From an uncultured Roseburia sp. (lineage in GTDB: Bacteria; Bacillota; Clostridia; Lachnospirales; Lachnospiraceae): 40,838 nt of DNA. The notes beneath the pieces were generated by a model. The model made no database searches, was not told where the DNA came from, and saw nothing but the letters and a program-made list of their open reading frames with translations. Positions within the stretch are counted from its first letter, which is position 1; every line of letters starts with the position of its first letter. Both the position numbers and the translations under genes were made by a program. The stretch spans positions 1-40,838 of the forward strand of contig CANDCP010000027.1 in NCBI GenBank assembly GCA_947383215.1. The letters run 5' to 3'. Below are positions 1 through 8,901 of this stretch, piece by piece.

Positions 1-42
1 TAAAGTGCGTAAGTTTTTGTTACCGGTAACTTACACACTTTA
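1..42. repeat. Imperfect inverted repeat at window edge
   Basis: TAAAGTGCGTAAG at 1-13 pairs with CTTACACACTTTA at 30-42 (12 of 13 positions). The segment between them includes most of a 12-bp palindrome, GTTACCGGTAAC (19-30). No gene is visible on either side within it. It could be an operator or the edge of a larger element cut by the window boundary. It is not a terminator, because no T-run follows. Confidence 0.45.
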
Positions 43-60
43 TCTTACACTCCCTAAAGC

Positions 61-100
61 GGCTGTACCGGGACTTACCATCCCGGCGCAGCCATTTTAT
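61..100 (+). terminator. Terminator-like hairpin downstream of the MerR-type gene
   Basis: GGCTGTACCGGGA (61-73) pairs with TCCCGGCGCAGCC (81-93), with one mismatch, around a 7-nt loop, and is followed by ATTTTATTTT on the plus strand. The T-rich tract lies on the plus side, so it best terminates transcripts entering from the left. It may also stop the minus-strand gene ending at 106, though the minus-side tail is not T-rich. Confidence 0.6.
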
Positions 101-105
101 TTTCT

Positions 106-879
106 CTACGCCTCATTCGGCTTTAATTCGCGCTTTTTGCCAAACAATTTTCCTTTCTTGTCCTTCCTCTTATGCATGCTCCGGATTGCCTCGTCCAGCT
201 TGCGATAGCGCTCTTCTTCCTGCTCGTCCGCCTCGCGCATCAGATAATTCATTTCCTTCAAAACGCGCTCCCCCACCTGTTCGCCAACCTCTTTGCCCAG
301 CGCGCCATTGTTTTCATGAATTGCCTGTTTGACAATCTGAGTCATCATGTCCTGGAACTGATCAAGCTTTGTCTGCCCCTGATATGTACTGCCTGCGACT
401 TTAGCCGAGCTCTGCTGCATATAAGTCTGCTGTGCCGGCTGTATCTGCGTCGGCTGCGGCTGCATCTGTGTTTCCTGCAAAACATTCTGCATCTGTATCT
501 GTCCTCCCTGCTGTATCATTCTCTCCGATTGCATTGGCATCTCCTGTCTTATACTTCCACCCATCTGCACTCCCCTCGGCAAACTATGAGACTGACTCTG
601 AATTCTGGCGTTTAGCTGCTCCGGCGGTATCTGTCCGACATCCATACCTTCCACATTTTCATTGTGCAGAATCATCTTGATTGCCTTAAGCTGGTATCCC
701 AGCTCCTTTAGTTCTTTTATCTTTAAAAATTCACTTATATTTTCTTTGGTATAATAACGGTGCCCCATCTCATTTCGCGGTACCGTAAGCTCCAGCTCTT
801 CTTCCCAGTAGCGCAGAACATGCGATTCCACATTTACTGCCGCTGCCGCATCACTTATCATATAACGCTGCTTTTCCAC
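106..879 (-). CDS. MerR-family-like transcriptional regulator with Gln/Met-rich linker
   Basis: A 257-residue protein with a MerR-type winged helix-turn-helix at residues 7-75 (MISDAAAAVNVESHVLRYWE, then RYYTKENISEFLKIKELKELGY). A Gln/Met/Pro-rich low-complexity stretch follows at about residues 90-190, then a charged coiled coil (EADEQEEERYRKLDEAIRSM) and a Lys-rich tail. The GTG start at 879 is chosen because AGGAGG (886-891) lies 6 nt upstream and a consensus-like promoter (910-939) lies inside the longer reading frame that could begin at 966. Only the DNA-binding domain resembles MerR, and no effector-binding domain is recognisable. It follows the dnaB terminator, so it is a separate transcription unit. 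The HTH assignment is firm; its targets are unknown. Confidence 0.75.
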   Translation of the reverse strand: MEKQRYMISDAAAAVNVESHVLRYWEEELELTVPRNEMGHRYYTKENISEFLKIKELKELGYQLKAIKMILHNENVEGMDVGQIPPEQLNARIQSQSHSLPRGVQMGGSIRQEMPMQSERMIQQGGQIQMQNVLQETQMQPQPTQIQPAQQTYMQQSSAKVAGSTYQGQTKLDQFQDMMTQIVKQAIHENNGALGKEVGEQVGERVLKEMNYLMREADEQEEERYRKLDEAIRSMHKRKDKKGKLFGKKRELKPNEA

Positions 880-909
880 CAAATTCCTCCTTTTCTCCTG
901 TTTAACCAA

Positions 910-939
910 ATTATATACGATTTGTAACCGCCCTTGCAA
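910..939 (-). promoter_or_regulatory. Sigma-A promoter of the MerR-like gene
   Basis: On the minus strand, -35 TTGCAA (934-939) and -10 TATAAT (910-915) are 18 bp apart. The transcript would start near 903, about 25 nt before the GTG start at 879. This excludes the upstream ATG at 966 as the start. Confidence 0.75.
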
Positions 940-964
940 CGCATTTTCATCGCGGAAATCTGAC

Positions 965-1003
965 ACAAAAAAACAGATACAGTCTCTATTTTAACTGTAT
1001 CTG
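965..1003 (-). terminator. Rho-independent terminator of the gdpP-rplI-dnaB operon
   Basis: CAGATACAGT (974-983) pairs perfectly with ACTGTATCTG (994-1003). Read on the minus strand, the 10-bp stem is followed by seven T residues. It lies about 90 nt past the dnaB stop and before the MerR-like gene's promoter. Confidence 0.9.
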
Positions 1004-1092
1004 CATATGTTTGTTTTTTTCGCCAGTTTCCACGATCTTCCTTCGATTTTCTTTTTACTTTTTTGAAAAAATAATCTTAAATATATGACGCG

Positions 1093-2424
1093 TCACTTCT
1101 CCATATTCGCAAATTTTGTATACTGCGGCAGCCAGACAAGATTGACGGTTCCAATCGGACCGTTCCTCTGCTTTGCGATAATAATTTCGGCAATATTTTT
1201 CATATCCGTATCCTTATTATAGTAATCGTCCCGGTAAATAAACATAATTACATCCGCATCCTGCTCGATGGCTCCCGACTCTCTGAGATCCGACATCATC
1301 GGCCTTTTGTCCGGCCGCTGCTCCACGGCGCGGCTCAGCTGGGACAGGGCCACAACCGGCACGCCAAGCTCCCTCGCCAAAGATTTAAGAGAACGCGAAA
1401 TCTCCGATATCTCCTGCTGTCTGGACTCATTCGATTTCCCTCCGCCCGTCATCAGCTGCAGATAATCTATGATAATCAGCTTGAGATCATACTCCAGCTT
1501 ATATTTTCTGCACTTGCTGCGAAGCTCGGAAATAGAGATTCCCGGCGTATCGTCGATAATCAGATTGGAACGCCCCACTACGCCGGCTCCCTCGATCAGT
1601 TTTTCCCAGTCCTCGTCAGAGAGATTTCCGCTGCGCAAAGTCTGGGCGTCTACTCTGGATTCCAGCGAAAACAATCTGTTTACAAGCTGCTCCTTCGACA
1701 TTTCCAGTGAGAAAATCGCGGTAGTGATATTGCTGCGAAACGCCGCATATTGCGCAATATTTAAGACAAACGCCGTCTTTCCCATCGAAGGTCTCGCCGC
1801 AACAAGGATCAAGTCCGAAGGCTGCAAACCGGAGGTCTTGTAATCCAAATCCACAAACCCGGTCGCTATCCCGGTTACATTCCCTTTAAACTTAGAAGCC
1901 TGCTCAATTTTATCCAGCGCATTGATAACAATCTGCTTGATCGGGACAAAATCTCCGCCGCTGCGGTTTTGAAGCAGATGGAACACGCTTTTCTCCGTAT
2001 CCGCCAAAATATTCTCCAACGGCTCTTTTCCCAGATAGCACTGATTTTCAATCTCCTCCGTTACCTTGATCAGGCTTCTTAGAACAGACTTTTCTTTTAC
2101 AATATTGGCGTAATACTTGACATTTGCAGAAGTCGGCACTGCCGCGACCAACTCGCCCACATATTCCAGGCTGCTGACCTCCGGAGGGACATCCTTTTCT
2201 CTCAGTTTATTCTGCAGCGTAACCAGATCTACCGGCTCCGCAGCGTTAAAAATCTCTAACATTGCGTCAAAAAGCACGCCGTACTGCTTATGATAAAAAT
2301 CCTCCGCCATTAAAATCTCGCTCGCGGCCACGATCGCATCCTTATCCATTATCATAGAACCGATTACCGACTGCTCCGCCTCTAAGCTGTTTGGCATAAT
2401 CCGTTTTATCAGCGCTTCTTCCAT
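1093..2424 (-). CDS. dnaB: Replicative DNA helicase DnaB
   Basis: A 443-residue protein of normal length for hexameric replicative helicase, which unwinds DNA 5'-3' at the fork using ATP and recruits primase. The N-terminal helical domain has the typical PNSLEAEQSVIGSM opening (residues 11-24). The RecA-like C-terminal domain carries Walker A RPSMGKT (211-217), Walker B LIIIDYLQL (316-324), and the conserved SQLSRAVEQR and LRESGAIEQDAD motifs (361-391), with the arginine-rich region intact. No intein is present. It starts 13 nt after the rplI stop and is the last gene of the gdpP-rplI-dnaB unit, ending at a strong hairpin. Annotation is secure. Confidence 0.98.
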   Translation of the reverse strand: MEEALIKRIMPNSLEAEQSVIGSMIMDKDAIVAASEILMAEDFYHKQYGVLFDAMLEIFNAAEPVDLVTLQNKLREKDVPPEVSSLEYVGELVAAVPTSANVKYYANIVKEKSVLRSLIKVTEEIENQCYLGKEPLENILADTEKSVFHLLQNRSGGDFVPIKQIVINALDKIEQASKFKGNVTGIATGFVDLDYKTSGLQPSDLILVAARPSMGKTAFVLNIAQYAAFRSNITTAIFSLEMSKEQLVNRLFSLESRVDAQTLRSGNLSDEDWEKLIEGAGVVGRSNLIIDDTPGISISELRSKCRKYKLEYDLKLIIIDYLQLMTGGGKSNESRQQEISEISRSLKSLARELGVPVVALSQLSRAVEQRPDKRPMMSDLRESGAIEQDADVIMFIYRDDYYNKDTDMKNIAEIIIAKQRNGPIGTVNLVWLPQYTKFANMEK

Positions 2425-2437
2425 AAAATGCCTCCTG

Positions 2438-2884
2438 CTATTCTCCGGTCACCTTCACTCTCAAGACTGCGGTTACCTTCGGATGAAGCTTTACAGAAAC
2501 CTCATAGACGCCGAGCGCCTTGATACTGTCCTTCAACTGCATTTTCTTTTTATCAATCTCCACGTCTAACTGCTGCTTTGCAGCCGCCGATATTTCCTTT
2601 GTAGAAACGGATCCGAAGGTCCTTCCGCCTTCCCCTGCCTTAATCTTTACTTCCACGCTTTTATCTTCCAAAAATGCGGCAAGCTCCTTTGCCTTTTCTA
2701 AATTTTCCTCGGCCACTTTATCTGCATGTTGATTCTGCAGCTTTAAATCGTTCAAATTTTTTCCATTGGCCTCTACCGCTTTTTTCTTCGGAATTAATAC
2801 ATTTCTGGCATACGCATCGCTTGCCTCCACGATCTGACCCTTTTTCCCCAATGTCTTTATATCTTCTAATAAGATTACTTTCAT
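2438..2884 (-). CDS. rplI: Large ribosomal subunit protein bL9
   Basis: A 148-residue protein of family-typical length. The N-terminal rRNA-binding domain ([20 protein letters not shown], then [17 protein letters not shown]) is textbook bL9. A Lys/Glu-rich central helix (about residues 45-77) joins it to the C-terminal domain with [13 protein letters not shown]. The ATG overlaps the gdpP stop in an ATGA arrangement, so translation is probably coupled to gdpP. It sits directly upstream of dnaB, a conserved Firmicutes gene order. Confidence 0.98.
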   Translation of the reverse strand: MKVILLEDIKTLGKKGQIVEASDAYARNVLIPKKKAVEANGKNLNDLKLQNQHADKVAEENLEKAKELAAFLEDKSVEVKIKAGEGGRTFGSVSTKEISAAAKQQLDVEIDKKKMQLKDSIKALGVYEVSVKLHPKVTAVLRVKVTGE

Positions 2885-4935
2885 AATTTGATATCTCCTT
2901 CCTCTAACATCTCATCCAGCGTACTGCGAATGATTCTCTTCGCCTGCTCTATCGTGCAGTCTCTGAGCTGACATCCCGCCATATTCAGATGGCCTCCGCC
3001 GCCTAACCGTTCCATAATTAACTGGACGTTAATCTCATCAATAGAACGGGAACTTACGTAAATCTTATCGCCATACTCCGTCAAAACAAAGGATGCTTTG
3101 ATCCCTACGATATTTAAAAGCTCGTTCGCCGCCTGCGCCCCTACAATCGTAGGACTTGCAATGTTGGAACCCGCATGAAAAACGGATATGGCAAACGCCC
3201 CCCTATACACATCGGCATGCCTTACCACTTCGGCCCTCGACTTATACGTCGCCATATCTTCCCGCAGCAGCTTGCGGACACGCGTCACCTCCGCGCCGCA
3301 TCTTCTCAGATATGCCGCCGCCTCAAATGTCCTGACTCCCGTCTTGGACATGAAGTTATTGGTATCGATCAAAATTCCGGCATATATACAATCCGCCTCA
3401 TGTGATTCCAGCTTAATATTTTCCGTAAAATACTGAAGCACCTCCGCAACCATCTCGCAGGTCGAGGAAGCGTAAGGTTCAATATAGGAAAGAATCGGAT
3501 TCTCTACGACCTCTGCTCCTTGTCTGTGATGGTCGAATACGACAATATTTCTTGTCCTTTTAAGAAGCCCCGGACATTCCGTATAACTCGGACGGTTCGT
3601 ATCCACCACCATCACCAGCGTTCCTCCGTCTACAATCTCCAAAGCCTGCTCGCTGTCCACAAACATATCCGCCGGATATCCTTTTTCCTCGCTGAAATTG
3701 TCCTTCAACGGACGAATCGAAGTCGTCACTTCATTGATGACAATCTGGGCTTTCTTATCCAGCACCCGCGCCGCGCAAAAGATACCAACCGCCGCGCCAA
3801 AAGAATCTACATCGCTGATACTGTGCCCCATAATCAGCAGACGATCATGGCTTTCTATAATTTCACGCAGCGCATGCGCCTTCACCCGCGCCTTCACTCT
3901 TGTATTTTTCTCTACCTGCTTTGATTTTCCGCCATAATAAAAAATATCCTCCCCCTCTTTTATCACAACCTGATCTCCGCCCCGCCCGAGAGCAATATCG
4001 ATCGCCATACGGGCATATTCATAATTTTGATTGTAGGTAGACCCTGTATTTCCGATCCCGACGCTCAAAGTCACCGACATCTCGTTTCCCACTTTCACAG
4101 TCTTAACATCCTCAATCAAACTAAACTTATCCTTTTTTAATTGCTCCAAATACTTATGCTTAACCGCAATAAAATACTTATCTTTTTCGATTTTGCGCAC
4201 AAGCCCGTCAACCTGAGCAAAATATTTATTTACTTTACGGTCGATCAACGCCGCCAAAAGAGAACGCTTCACATCTTCAATGCTGTCTAAAGCCTCGTCG
4301 TAATTATCGATGTATACAAGTCCGGCAACCAGCTTTTGCTCTTCATTTTCCCGCATATAATGTTTCAGATCCGTCTCGTCAAACAAGTACAGCGCCGTCA
4401 AAAACTGCTCGGTCTCCTCCATGGACAAAATCTCGCTCTCCGCAGTCATATCCTCAAAATAAATTTTGCTTAAAGAAACTCTGTAATCCCTGTCATTATA
4501 GATCACATCCACATTTTTGATCTCTTCATCCCGCTGAACGATTTCTTTCGTTATCGCCGGAAAAATCGACGCGATCGATTTATGATAATTTTTATCCTTC
4601 CCGGTCAGCGCTAAAAACGCTTTATTTACCCAAAGAACCTTCCCGCTGTAATCAAGCAGCGCATACGGAATTTCAAACTCATTGAGCAACTTTTTCTGCA
4701 CCGTCCCGTACTGGGTGGCAAAATTAATCAATTCGCTCACCAGCACCGGCTTATTAAAATTGTAGGCAAACACAACCACAATAAAATAAACCACCGTAAA
4801 TATCGTGACCATTGCCCCGGCTCTTTTGCTCACCCAATAGAGCGGTATGTTCATGGCGACAAGTAAAATTGTCAACATCAGAGGCCAGTACATGTAGTTC
4901 TTTAAATGCCCCTTTAACCTTATGTTTTTTTTCAT
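2881..4935 (-). CDS. gdpP: Cyclic-di-AMP phosphodiesterase GdpP (DHH/DHHA1 family)
   Basis: A membrane-bound 684-residue enzyme that hydrolyses c-di-AMP to pApA. Two N-terminal membrane helices (about residues 15-33 and 41-58) precede a PAS-like segment (80-165), a degenerate GGDEF domain (about 190-335) and a DHH/DHHA1 catalytic domain (about 350-680). Metal-site residues are visible: GHSISDVDS (370-378), VVDTN (444-448), FDHH (467-470) and ILIDTN further on, then the GGGGH motif of DHHA1. Length matches the family. It has its own promoter upstream and is translationally coupled to rplI. In Firmicutes its substrate level affects cell-wall stress tolerance and potassium transport. A divergent diadenylate cyclase-like protein is also encoded in this window (39553-40590), so an interaction between the two is conceivable but unproven. 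Confidence 0.96.
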   Translation of the reverse strand: MKKNIRLKGHLKNYMYWPLMLTILLVAMNIPLYWVSKRAGAMVTIFTVVYFIVVVFAYNFNKPVLVSELINFATQYGTVQKKLLNEFEIPYALLDYSGKVLWVNKAFLALTGKDKNYHKSIASIFPAITKEIVQRDEEIKNVDVIYNDRDYRVSLSKIYFEDMTAESEILSMEETEQFLTALYLFDETDLKHYMRENEEQKLVAGLVYIDNYDEALDSIEDVKRSLLAALIDRKVNKYFAQVDGLVRKIEKDKYFIAVKHKYLEQLKKDKFSLIEDVKTVKVGNEMSVTLSVGIGNTGSTYNQNYEYARMAIDIALGRGGDQVVIKEGEDIFYYGGKSKQVEKNTRVKARVKAHALREIIESHDRLLIMGHSISDVDSFGAAVGIFCAARVLDKKAQIVINEVTTSIRPLKDNFSEEKGYPADMFVDSEQALEIVDGGTLVMVVDTNRPSYTECPGLLKRTRNIVVFDHHRQGAEVVENPILSYIEPYASSTCEMVAEVLQYFTENIKLESHEADCIYAGILIDTNNFMSKTGVRTFEAAAYLRRCGAEVTRVRKLLREDMATYKSRAEVVRHADVYRGAFAISVFHAGSNIASPTIVGAQAANELLNIVGIKASFVLTEYGDKIYVSSRSIDEINVQLIMERLGGGGHLNMAGCQLRDCTIEQAKRIIRSTLDEMLEEGDIKL

Positions 4936-5015
4936 TGCATTCTCCTTTTACAAAAAGCCCGTTTTTGTCACGAAACTTTCTGCATATGCATCCAATGCGC
5001 ATATATACAGAGTAT

Positions 5016-5021
5016 ATTATA
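5016..5021 (-). promoter_or_regulatory. Extended -10 promoter element for gdpP operon
   Basis: On the minus strand the sequence TGCTATAAT places a consensus TATAAT at 5016-5021 with the TG extension. The -35 is poor (TTTAAA at 17 bp). The transcript would start near 5009, about 75 nt upstream of the gdpP ATG. Confidence 0.6.
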
Positions 5022-5089
5022 GCATTCTTTACGCTCTTTTTAAAGGATATTCTTTTAATTTGTCGACGAACCTTGCGCGGCAAAATCCC

Positions 5090-5109
5090 CTATGCCGGCC
5101 CGCGCATAG
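5090..5109. other. Small hairpin between rpsR terminator and gdpP promoter
   Basis: CTATGC (5090-5095) pairs with GCATAG (5104-5109) around an 8-nt GC-rich loop. There is no T-tract on either side. Function is unclear; it lies upstream of the gdpP -10. Confidence 0.3.
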
Positions 5110-5129
5110 CTCGACGGCGCCGTTGAACG

Positions 5130-5162
5130 AAAAAAGCCGATTACCCCAAAGGATAATCGGCC
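5130..5162 (-). terminator. Terminator of the rpsF-ssb-rpsR operon
   Basis: GCCGATTA (5136-5143) pairs with TAATCGGC (5154-5161), and two further inner pairs form around the loop. Minus-strand reading is followed by TTTTTTCG and plus-strand reading by TTTCTTTTTT, so it can act in both directions. It lies 26 nt past the rpsR stop. Confidence 0.9.
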
Positions 5163-5187
5163 GTTTCTTTTTTCTCTCTGTAATTAC

Positions 5188-5451
5188 TTAATCCTGAACA
5201 TACGGCATTAAAGCGATATGACGCGCTCTCTTGATTGCCGCTGTAAGCGCTCTCTGATGCTTTGCACAGTTGCCGGTAATTCTTCGCGGAAGAATTTTTC
5301 CTCTCTCAGAGATATATCTTTTTAATTTGTTCGTATCTTTGTAGTCAATTACGTTATCTTTCCCGCAGAATACACATACTTTCTTTCTTCTGTGCACACC
5401 GCCTCTTCTTCTCATCGGCGCGTCGCCTTTATCTGTTTTATTAAAAGCCAT
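5188..5451 (-). CDS. rpsR: Small ribosomal subunit protein bS18
   Basis: An 87-residue protein with the core [33 protein letters not shown] of bS18. It retains four putative zinc ligands, C26, C29, C62 and H65 (CVFC and CAKH), so it is the zinc-binding form. It binds 16S rRNA as a heterodimer with bS6, encoded two genes upstream. It is the last gene of the rpsF-ssb-rpsR operon. Confidence 0.98.
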   Translation of the reverse strand: MAFNKTDKGDAPMRRRGGVHRRKKVCVFCGKDNVIDYKDTNKLKRYISERGKILPRRITGNCAKHQRALTAAIKRARHIALMPYVQD

Positions 5452-5468
5452 GATTATTACCTCCTGTT

Positions 5469-5909
5469 TTAGTTAAATGGTAACTCTTCATCTATTCCGT
5501 CCGGAATATTCATAAACCCGTCTCCGGCAGCGCTGCTCGGCGACGGACGATCCGCCGGGACAAAGCCCGCATTTTCACCGGAAGCATTTTTGCTCTCCGC
5601 GAATTCCTGTTCCTCTATCACAACATCAGTGGTATATACTTTCTGACCATCCTTGTTTGTATAGCTTCCGGTCTGAATTCTTCCGGTCGCCGCAATCTTG
5701 ATTCCTTTGCGCAGATACTTTTCCGCAAATTCTGCCTGACGCCCAAACGCAACGCATCCTATAAAATCCGCCGTCTGCGAATCTCCGTCGCGGCGGAATC
5801 TTCTGTCTACCGCCAGCGTATAACGCGCAACCGCCGTCTGGCTGTCTCCGCTGGAATAACGGACTTCCGGATCTCTTGTCAAACGTCCCATAAGAATAAC
5901 TTTATTCAT
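5469..5909 (-). CDS. ssb: Single-stranded DNA-binding protein
   Basis: A 146-residue protein. An OB-fold fills residues 1-105, opening [20 protein letters not shown] and containing [22 protein letters not shown] Ser/Pro-rich flexible linker follows, then an acidic tail ending DEELPFN, which is the protein-interaction tip (usually ending LPF; here one extra Asn). It lies between rpsF and rpsR, as in most Firmicutes, so this is the housekeeping SSB. Confidence 0.97.
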   Translation of the reverse strand: MNKVILMGRLTRDPEVRYSSGDSQTAVARYTLAVDRRFRRDGDSQTADFIGCVAFGRQAEFAEKYLRKGIKIAATGRIQTGSYTNKDGQKVYTTDVVIEEQEFAESKNASGENAGFVPADRPSPSSAAGDGFMNIPDGIDEELPFN

Positions 5910-5931
5910 ACCACTTTCTCCTTTGCTCTAT

Positions 5932-6222
5932 CTATGCCTCGTCTTTTCTAACGCATAAGAAACGAAGTACGTTGTCCATGATACGAACATTCTGCTCCAA
6001 CTGAGCCGGCACGTCAGACGCCGCCTCGAACTGAATAAAGTAGTAGAAACCGTCGCTCATCTTCTGAATTTCATAAGCCAGCTTCTTCTTGCCCCACTCT
6101 TCCACCTCTGTTACAGTACCGCCAAAACGTGCAATATACTCTTTTGCCTTCTCTACCGTCGCTGTTCTGGCATCGTCTTCGATCTTGGCGTTAACAATAA
6201 GCGCTAATTCATATTTGTTCAT
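5932..6222 (-). CDS. rpsF: Small ribosomal subunit protein bS6
   Basis: A 96-residue protein of normal length with the bS6 ferredoxin-like fold sequence MNKYELALIVNAKI, then GGTVTEVEEWGKKKLAYEIQ and YYFIQFEA, followed by NVLRFLCVRKDE. An AGGAGG ribosome site lies 9 nt before the ATG. It is the first gene of the rpsF-ssb-rpsR operon, transcribed from an extended -10 promoter near 6281. A short TCCTG/CAGGA stem (6253-6266) lies in the leader. Confidence 0.97.
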   Translation of the reverse strand: MNKYELALIVNAKIEDDARTATVEKAKEYIARFGGTVTEVEEWGKKKLAYEIQKMSDGFYYFIQFEAASDVPAQLEQNVRIMDNVLRFLCVRKDEA

Positions 6223-6280
6223 GCTCGATTTACCTCCTTTTGGTCTCTGGCCTCCTGTCTGCAGGAAGCAAGGAATTTAT

Positions 6281-6290
6281 AATATATCAC
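6281..6290 (-). promoter_or_regulatory. Probable promoter of rpsF-ssb-rpsR
   Basis: The minus strand reads TGATATATT, an extended -10 (hexamer at 6281-6286). No good -35 is seen at 17-18 bp (TATGTT or TTATGT). The 5' leader would be about 50 nt. Confidence 0.45.
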
Positions 6291-6486
6291 GAAATAAGAT
6301 GATAACATAATTTTATCGGATAGGCAAGCCTTTTTTCTGCCTTACGGCGGATTTTTCATTCGTTTTTCCCCTTCTGTTTTCCGCGGCCGGAGACGGCCGC
6401 TCTCCCATTTTCCCGATAATTTCTAAATTTTTTCTCCATTTTTCAAAATTATTTTACCTTTTCTCGCTCAATTCCCGCGTTATTCA

Positions 6487-6495
6487 TGATATAAT
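6487..6495 (+). promoter_or_regulatory. Extended -10 promoter for the LacI-GGDEF gene
   Basis: TGATATAAT gives a TG-extended consensus -10 (TATAAT 6490-6495). No recognisable -35 is present at 17 bp. The transcript would begin near 6502, about 65 nt before the ATG. Confidence 0.55.
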
Positions 6496-6567
6496 TAAGA
6501 AGATATAACCTTAAGGCCGACGGCAGAATTTGAAATATTTATTCCATACAAAGAGGAGTTGTTCATT

Positions 6568-8901
6568 ATGGCAGACACACATCCAAAACGCAATACCATC
6601 GCGATTATGATCGGCGACACCCAGTCAGACTATTCCGAGGAGCTGCTCCGCGGCTTTTACACCTGCGCCAAAGAGGAAAATGTTAATATTATTTTTATGA
6701 TGGGTCCCCAGATGCCTCCTTATTGTATGGACATCCTCAACTGCAGTATTGAGGGCGATTATAATTACCAGTTTGATACAATCTATGATTATGCGCATTT
6801 TATCCGTCCGGACGCTCTGATTATCACATACGGCTCCCTGTCAAGTTTTCACAATACGCAGGACAAACAAAAATTTCTGGACACGTACGCGGACATCCCG
6901 TATCTGCTGCTTGAAGACAAACCGGTTTCCTGCGACGCTCCCTATCTGATTGCCGACAATTACAACGGTATGTATATGTGTATCGAGCACCTTGTCGCGG
7001 ACCACGGATATACCAGGATTGCTTTTCTCGGAGGACCTAAAAACAACAGAGACGCCTGCGAACGCCTGGACGCGTACTTAGACGTTATGCAAAACTATCA
7101 CATTAAGGTCACGGAAACGATGATTGCTTACGGAGACTATACAGAACAGGTCAGCGAACAGATCGCATACCTGCTTGACAACAACCCGGGGCTTGAGGCT
7201 ATCGCATGCGCAAACGACAGTATGGCCAAAGCGTGTTACAGTGTCTGCGGGGCAAGAGATCTGATTGTCGGCAGCGATATCGCCATCACCGGATTCGACG
7301 ACGTGGAGCCTGCGCGCTCAATGGAACCGCCGCTGACAAGTATCTCGCACAATATTTTTAACTTCAGTTACACAGCGCTCAAACACGCGATCGCACTGTG
7401 TAACGGACAGACGCCGGATTCAAGGCGGATGCCCGTTACCTTCCGCAAACGCGCTTCCTGCGGATGCAGCTTCGGCCTCGTCTCGAATCAGCCGGAAAAC
7501 ATTTCACAGGATATGAACGCCATGCTTGCCCAGTGTATTTTAGATATTTCCGGCGAACTGATTTCCGATATCCCATATAAAAAAGACCGGGACCGCCTCA
7601 GCAGATTAGTGTCAAGTTTTTTTAACTATATATACGATACGGTTTTCCAAAACAGCGACTCCTCCTTTCACATGGGGCATTTGCTTGGAATTTTAAAACA
7701 ATTTACCTCATATCCGCATGTCTCCAGCGATCTCGTTTTAGAGCACTTTACAAAGCTGCTGCGCCTTATGACGTTGAAGACGGAAGACGACAACACGAGG
7801 AAGCTCCTTACGTCGATCCTGACCACGACGCAGCAGTATATTCACACTGCGGATATTATAAAGCTTGAACATGAAATTATGGATTCCACCAGAAAGGCAT
7901 GGTTCGTCCCTTCCTTTACGAGAGATTTGACGACGCTGACTTTCAACAACGACTTAAATCAGACTATGATGCATATTATGAAACGCCTTCAAATGATGAA
8001 AGTGAGCAGCGCTTATTTTTATCTGTTTGCGGCGCCTGTCTTTCATAAAATTCATTCTCCGCACTGCTATCCCAAGCAAATATATCTGACTGCCTATTTC
8101 ACCGAGACAGAAATGATTTATTATGACGCGCCCAACCGCCCCTGCATCACGTCGGACAGCGGCTGCTGTAATCTTCTTTCACAGTCCCACCCTGCCCGCC
8201 TTACGTCCTTTATACTCTTTTCCGGCGAAAAACAGTACGGCCTCATGCTGTGCGAGGTTGAACAGAGCGATATCTCCTTTCTGCAAATATGCAGTATGCA
8301 GCTCGGTTCCCTTTTGCACCTTCAGGAACTTAACCTGTTAGAGCAGGAGTATCAGCTCGAGCTTAAAAACTCATTAAAGGTTATTCAGGAACAAAACCAT
8401 ATACTCAGCTTTATTTCCGAATATGATGAAATGAGCCAGCTTCTGAACCGGCGCGGTTTTATGGAGCGGGCCCTGCAGATATGCAGCCAGAACACCGGAA
8501 AACAGGCGTATCTTATCTTCTGCGACCTCGATCACCTAAAAGAAATCAACGACTGTTTCGGGCACGCCGCCGGTGATTTTGCAATCCGTACCGCTGCAAA
8601 CCGCCTGAGAGATACGCTTCCAAAAGACGCCATCACCGCAAGAATCGGCGGCGACGAGTTTATCTCTCTCATTCTCTCTCCGCAGGCAGACTTTAAACAT
8701 CAGATCGTACAGGCATTAAAAAACGCCGGCAGCACTTTCAATGCTTCCAGCGGCAAACCTTTTTATGTAGAATTATCCATCGGCATATACGGCTTCACCT
8801 GCGATCCGCATGTGGAATTAAACGACATTATTCAGCAGTCGGACCGGCTCTTGTACGAAGCCAAACTTAACCGGCGTTCCAGCATTAAACGGACCCCCTA
8901 A
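6568..8901 (+). CDS. Diguanylate cyclase with LacI-type ligand-binding sensor domain
   Basis: A 777-residue protein predicted to make c-di-GMP. Residues about 10-300 form a periplasmic-binding-protein-like fold of the LacI type (IAIMIGDTQSDYSEELLRGF, DHGYTRIAFLGG, AIACANDSMAKACY, IAITGFDDVEPARSMEPPLTSI), ending in the RKRASCGC motif seen at the end of such sensors. There is no N-terminal DNA-binding domain, no signal peptide and no membrane helix, so it should act in the cytosol. A middle helical region leads to a coiled coil (about 590-615) and a GGDEF domain with intact GGDEF (residues 694-698) and FCDLDHLKEINDCFGH. No RxxD inhibitory site is evident. ATG at 6568 is preferred over TTG at 6559 because AGAGGAG (6552-6558) is 9 nt from it. 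Its ligand is unknown. Its 3' end overlaps the convergent gene by 4 bp. Confidence 0.88.
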   Translation: MADTHPKRNTIAIMIGDTQSDYSEELLRGFYTCAKEENVNIIFMMGPQMPPYCMDILNCSIEGDYNYQFDTIYDYAHFIRPDALIITYGSLSSFHNTQDKQKFLDTYADIPYLLLEDKPVSCDAPYLIADNYNGMYMCIEHLVADHGYTRIAFLGGPKNNRDACERLDAYLDVMQNYHIKVTETMIAYGDYTEQVSEQIAYLLDNNPGLEAIACANDSMAKACYSVCGARDLIVGSDIAITGFDDVEPARSMEPPLTSISHNIFNFSYTALKHAIALCNGQTPDSRRMPVTFRKRASCGCSFGLVSNQPENISQDMNAMLAQCILDISGELISDIPYKKDRDRLSRLVSSFFNYIYDTVFQNSDSSFHMGHLLGILKQFTSYPHVSSDLVLEHFTKLLRLMTLKTEDDNTRKLLTSILTTTQQYIHTADIIKLEHEIMDSTRKAWFVPSFTRDLTTLTFNNDLNQTMMHIMKRLQMMKVSSAYFYLFAAPVFHKIHSPHCYPKQIYLTAYFTETEMIYYDAPNRPCITSDSGCCNLLSQSHPARLTSFILFSGEKQYGLMLCEVEQSDISFLQICSMQLGSLLHLQELNLLEQEYQLELKNSLKVIQEQNHILSFISEYDEMSQLLNRRGFMERALQICSQNTGKQAYLIFCDLDHLKEINDCFGHAAGDFAIRTAANRLRDTLPKDAITARIGGDEFISLILSPQADFKHQIVQALKNAGSTFNASSGKPFYVELSIGIYGFTCDPHVELNDIIQQSDRLLYEAKLNRRSSIKRTP

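Larger units (their letters stand above)
6223..6567. other. Divergent intergenic region rpsF / LacI-GGDEF gene
   Basis: This 345-bp gap holds the rpsF leader and promoter on the minus strand and the promoter of the GGDEF gene on the plus strand. Between them is a GC-rich hairpin, with 7 bp of GCGGCCG (6383-6389) pairing with 6394-6400 around a GAGA loop. The rest is AT- and T-rich with no convincing ORF or RNA gene. Confidence 0.6.

Noticed and set aside
19-30. Sixth LacI-type operator at the left edge
   Set aside because: GTTACCGGTAAC lacks the central spacing of GTTAACCGGTTAAC (12 versus 14 bp), so it is probably a different site.
172-615. Plus-strand ORF of 147 codons opposite the MerR-like gene
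   Set aside because: It is antisense to a gene with promoter, ribosome site and recognisable domain; the translation is Leu/His-rich and unlike a protein.
6241-6281. S6:S18-binding leader RNA motif upstream of rpsF
   Set aside because: A short TCCTG/CAGGA stem is present, but I could not identify the conserved loop or bulge of that motif, so I record only a hairpin.
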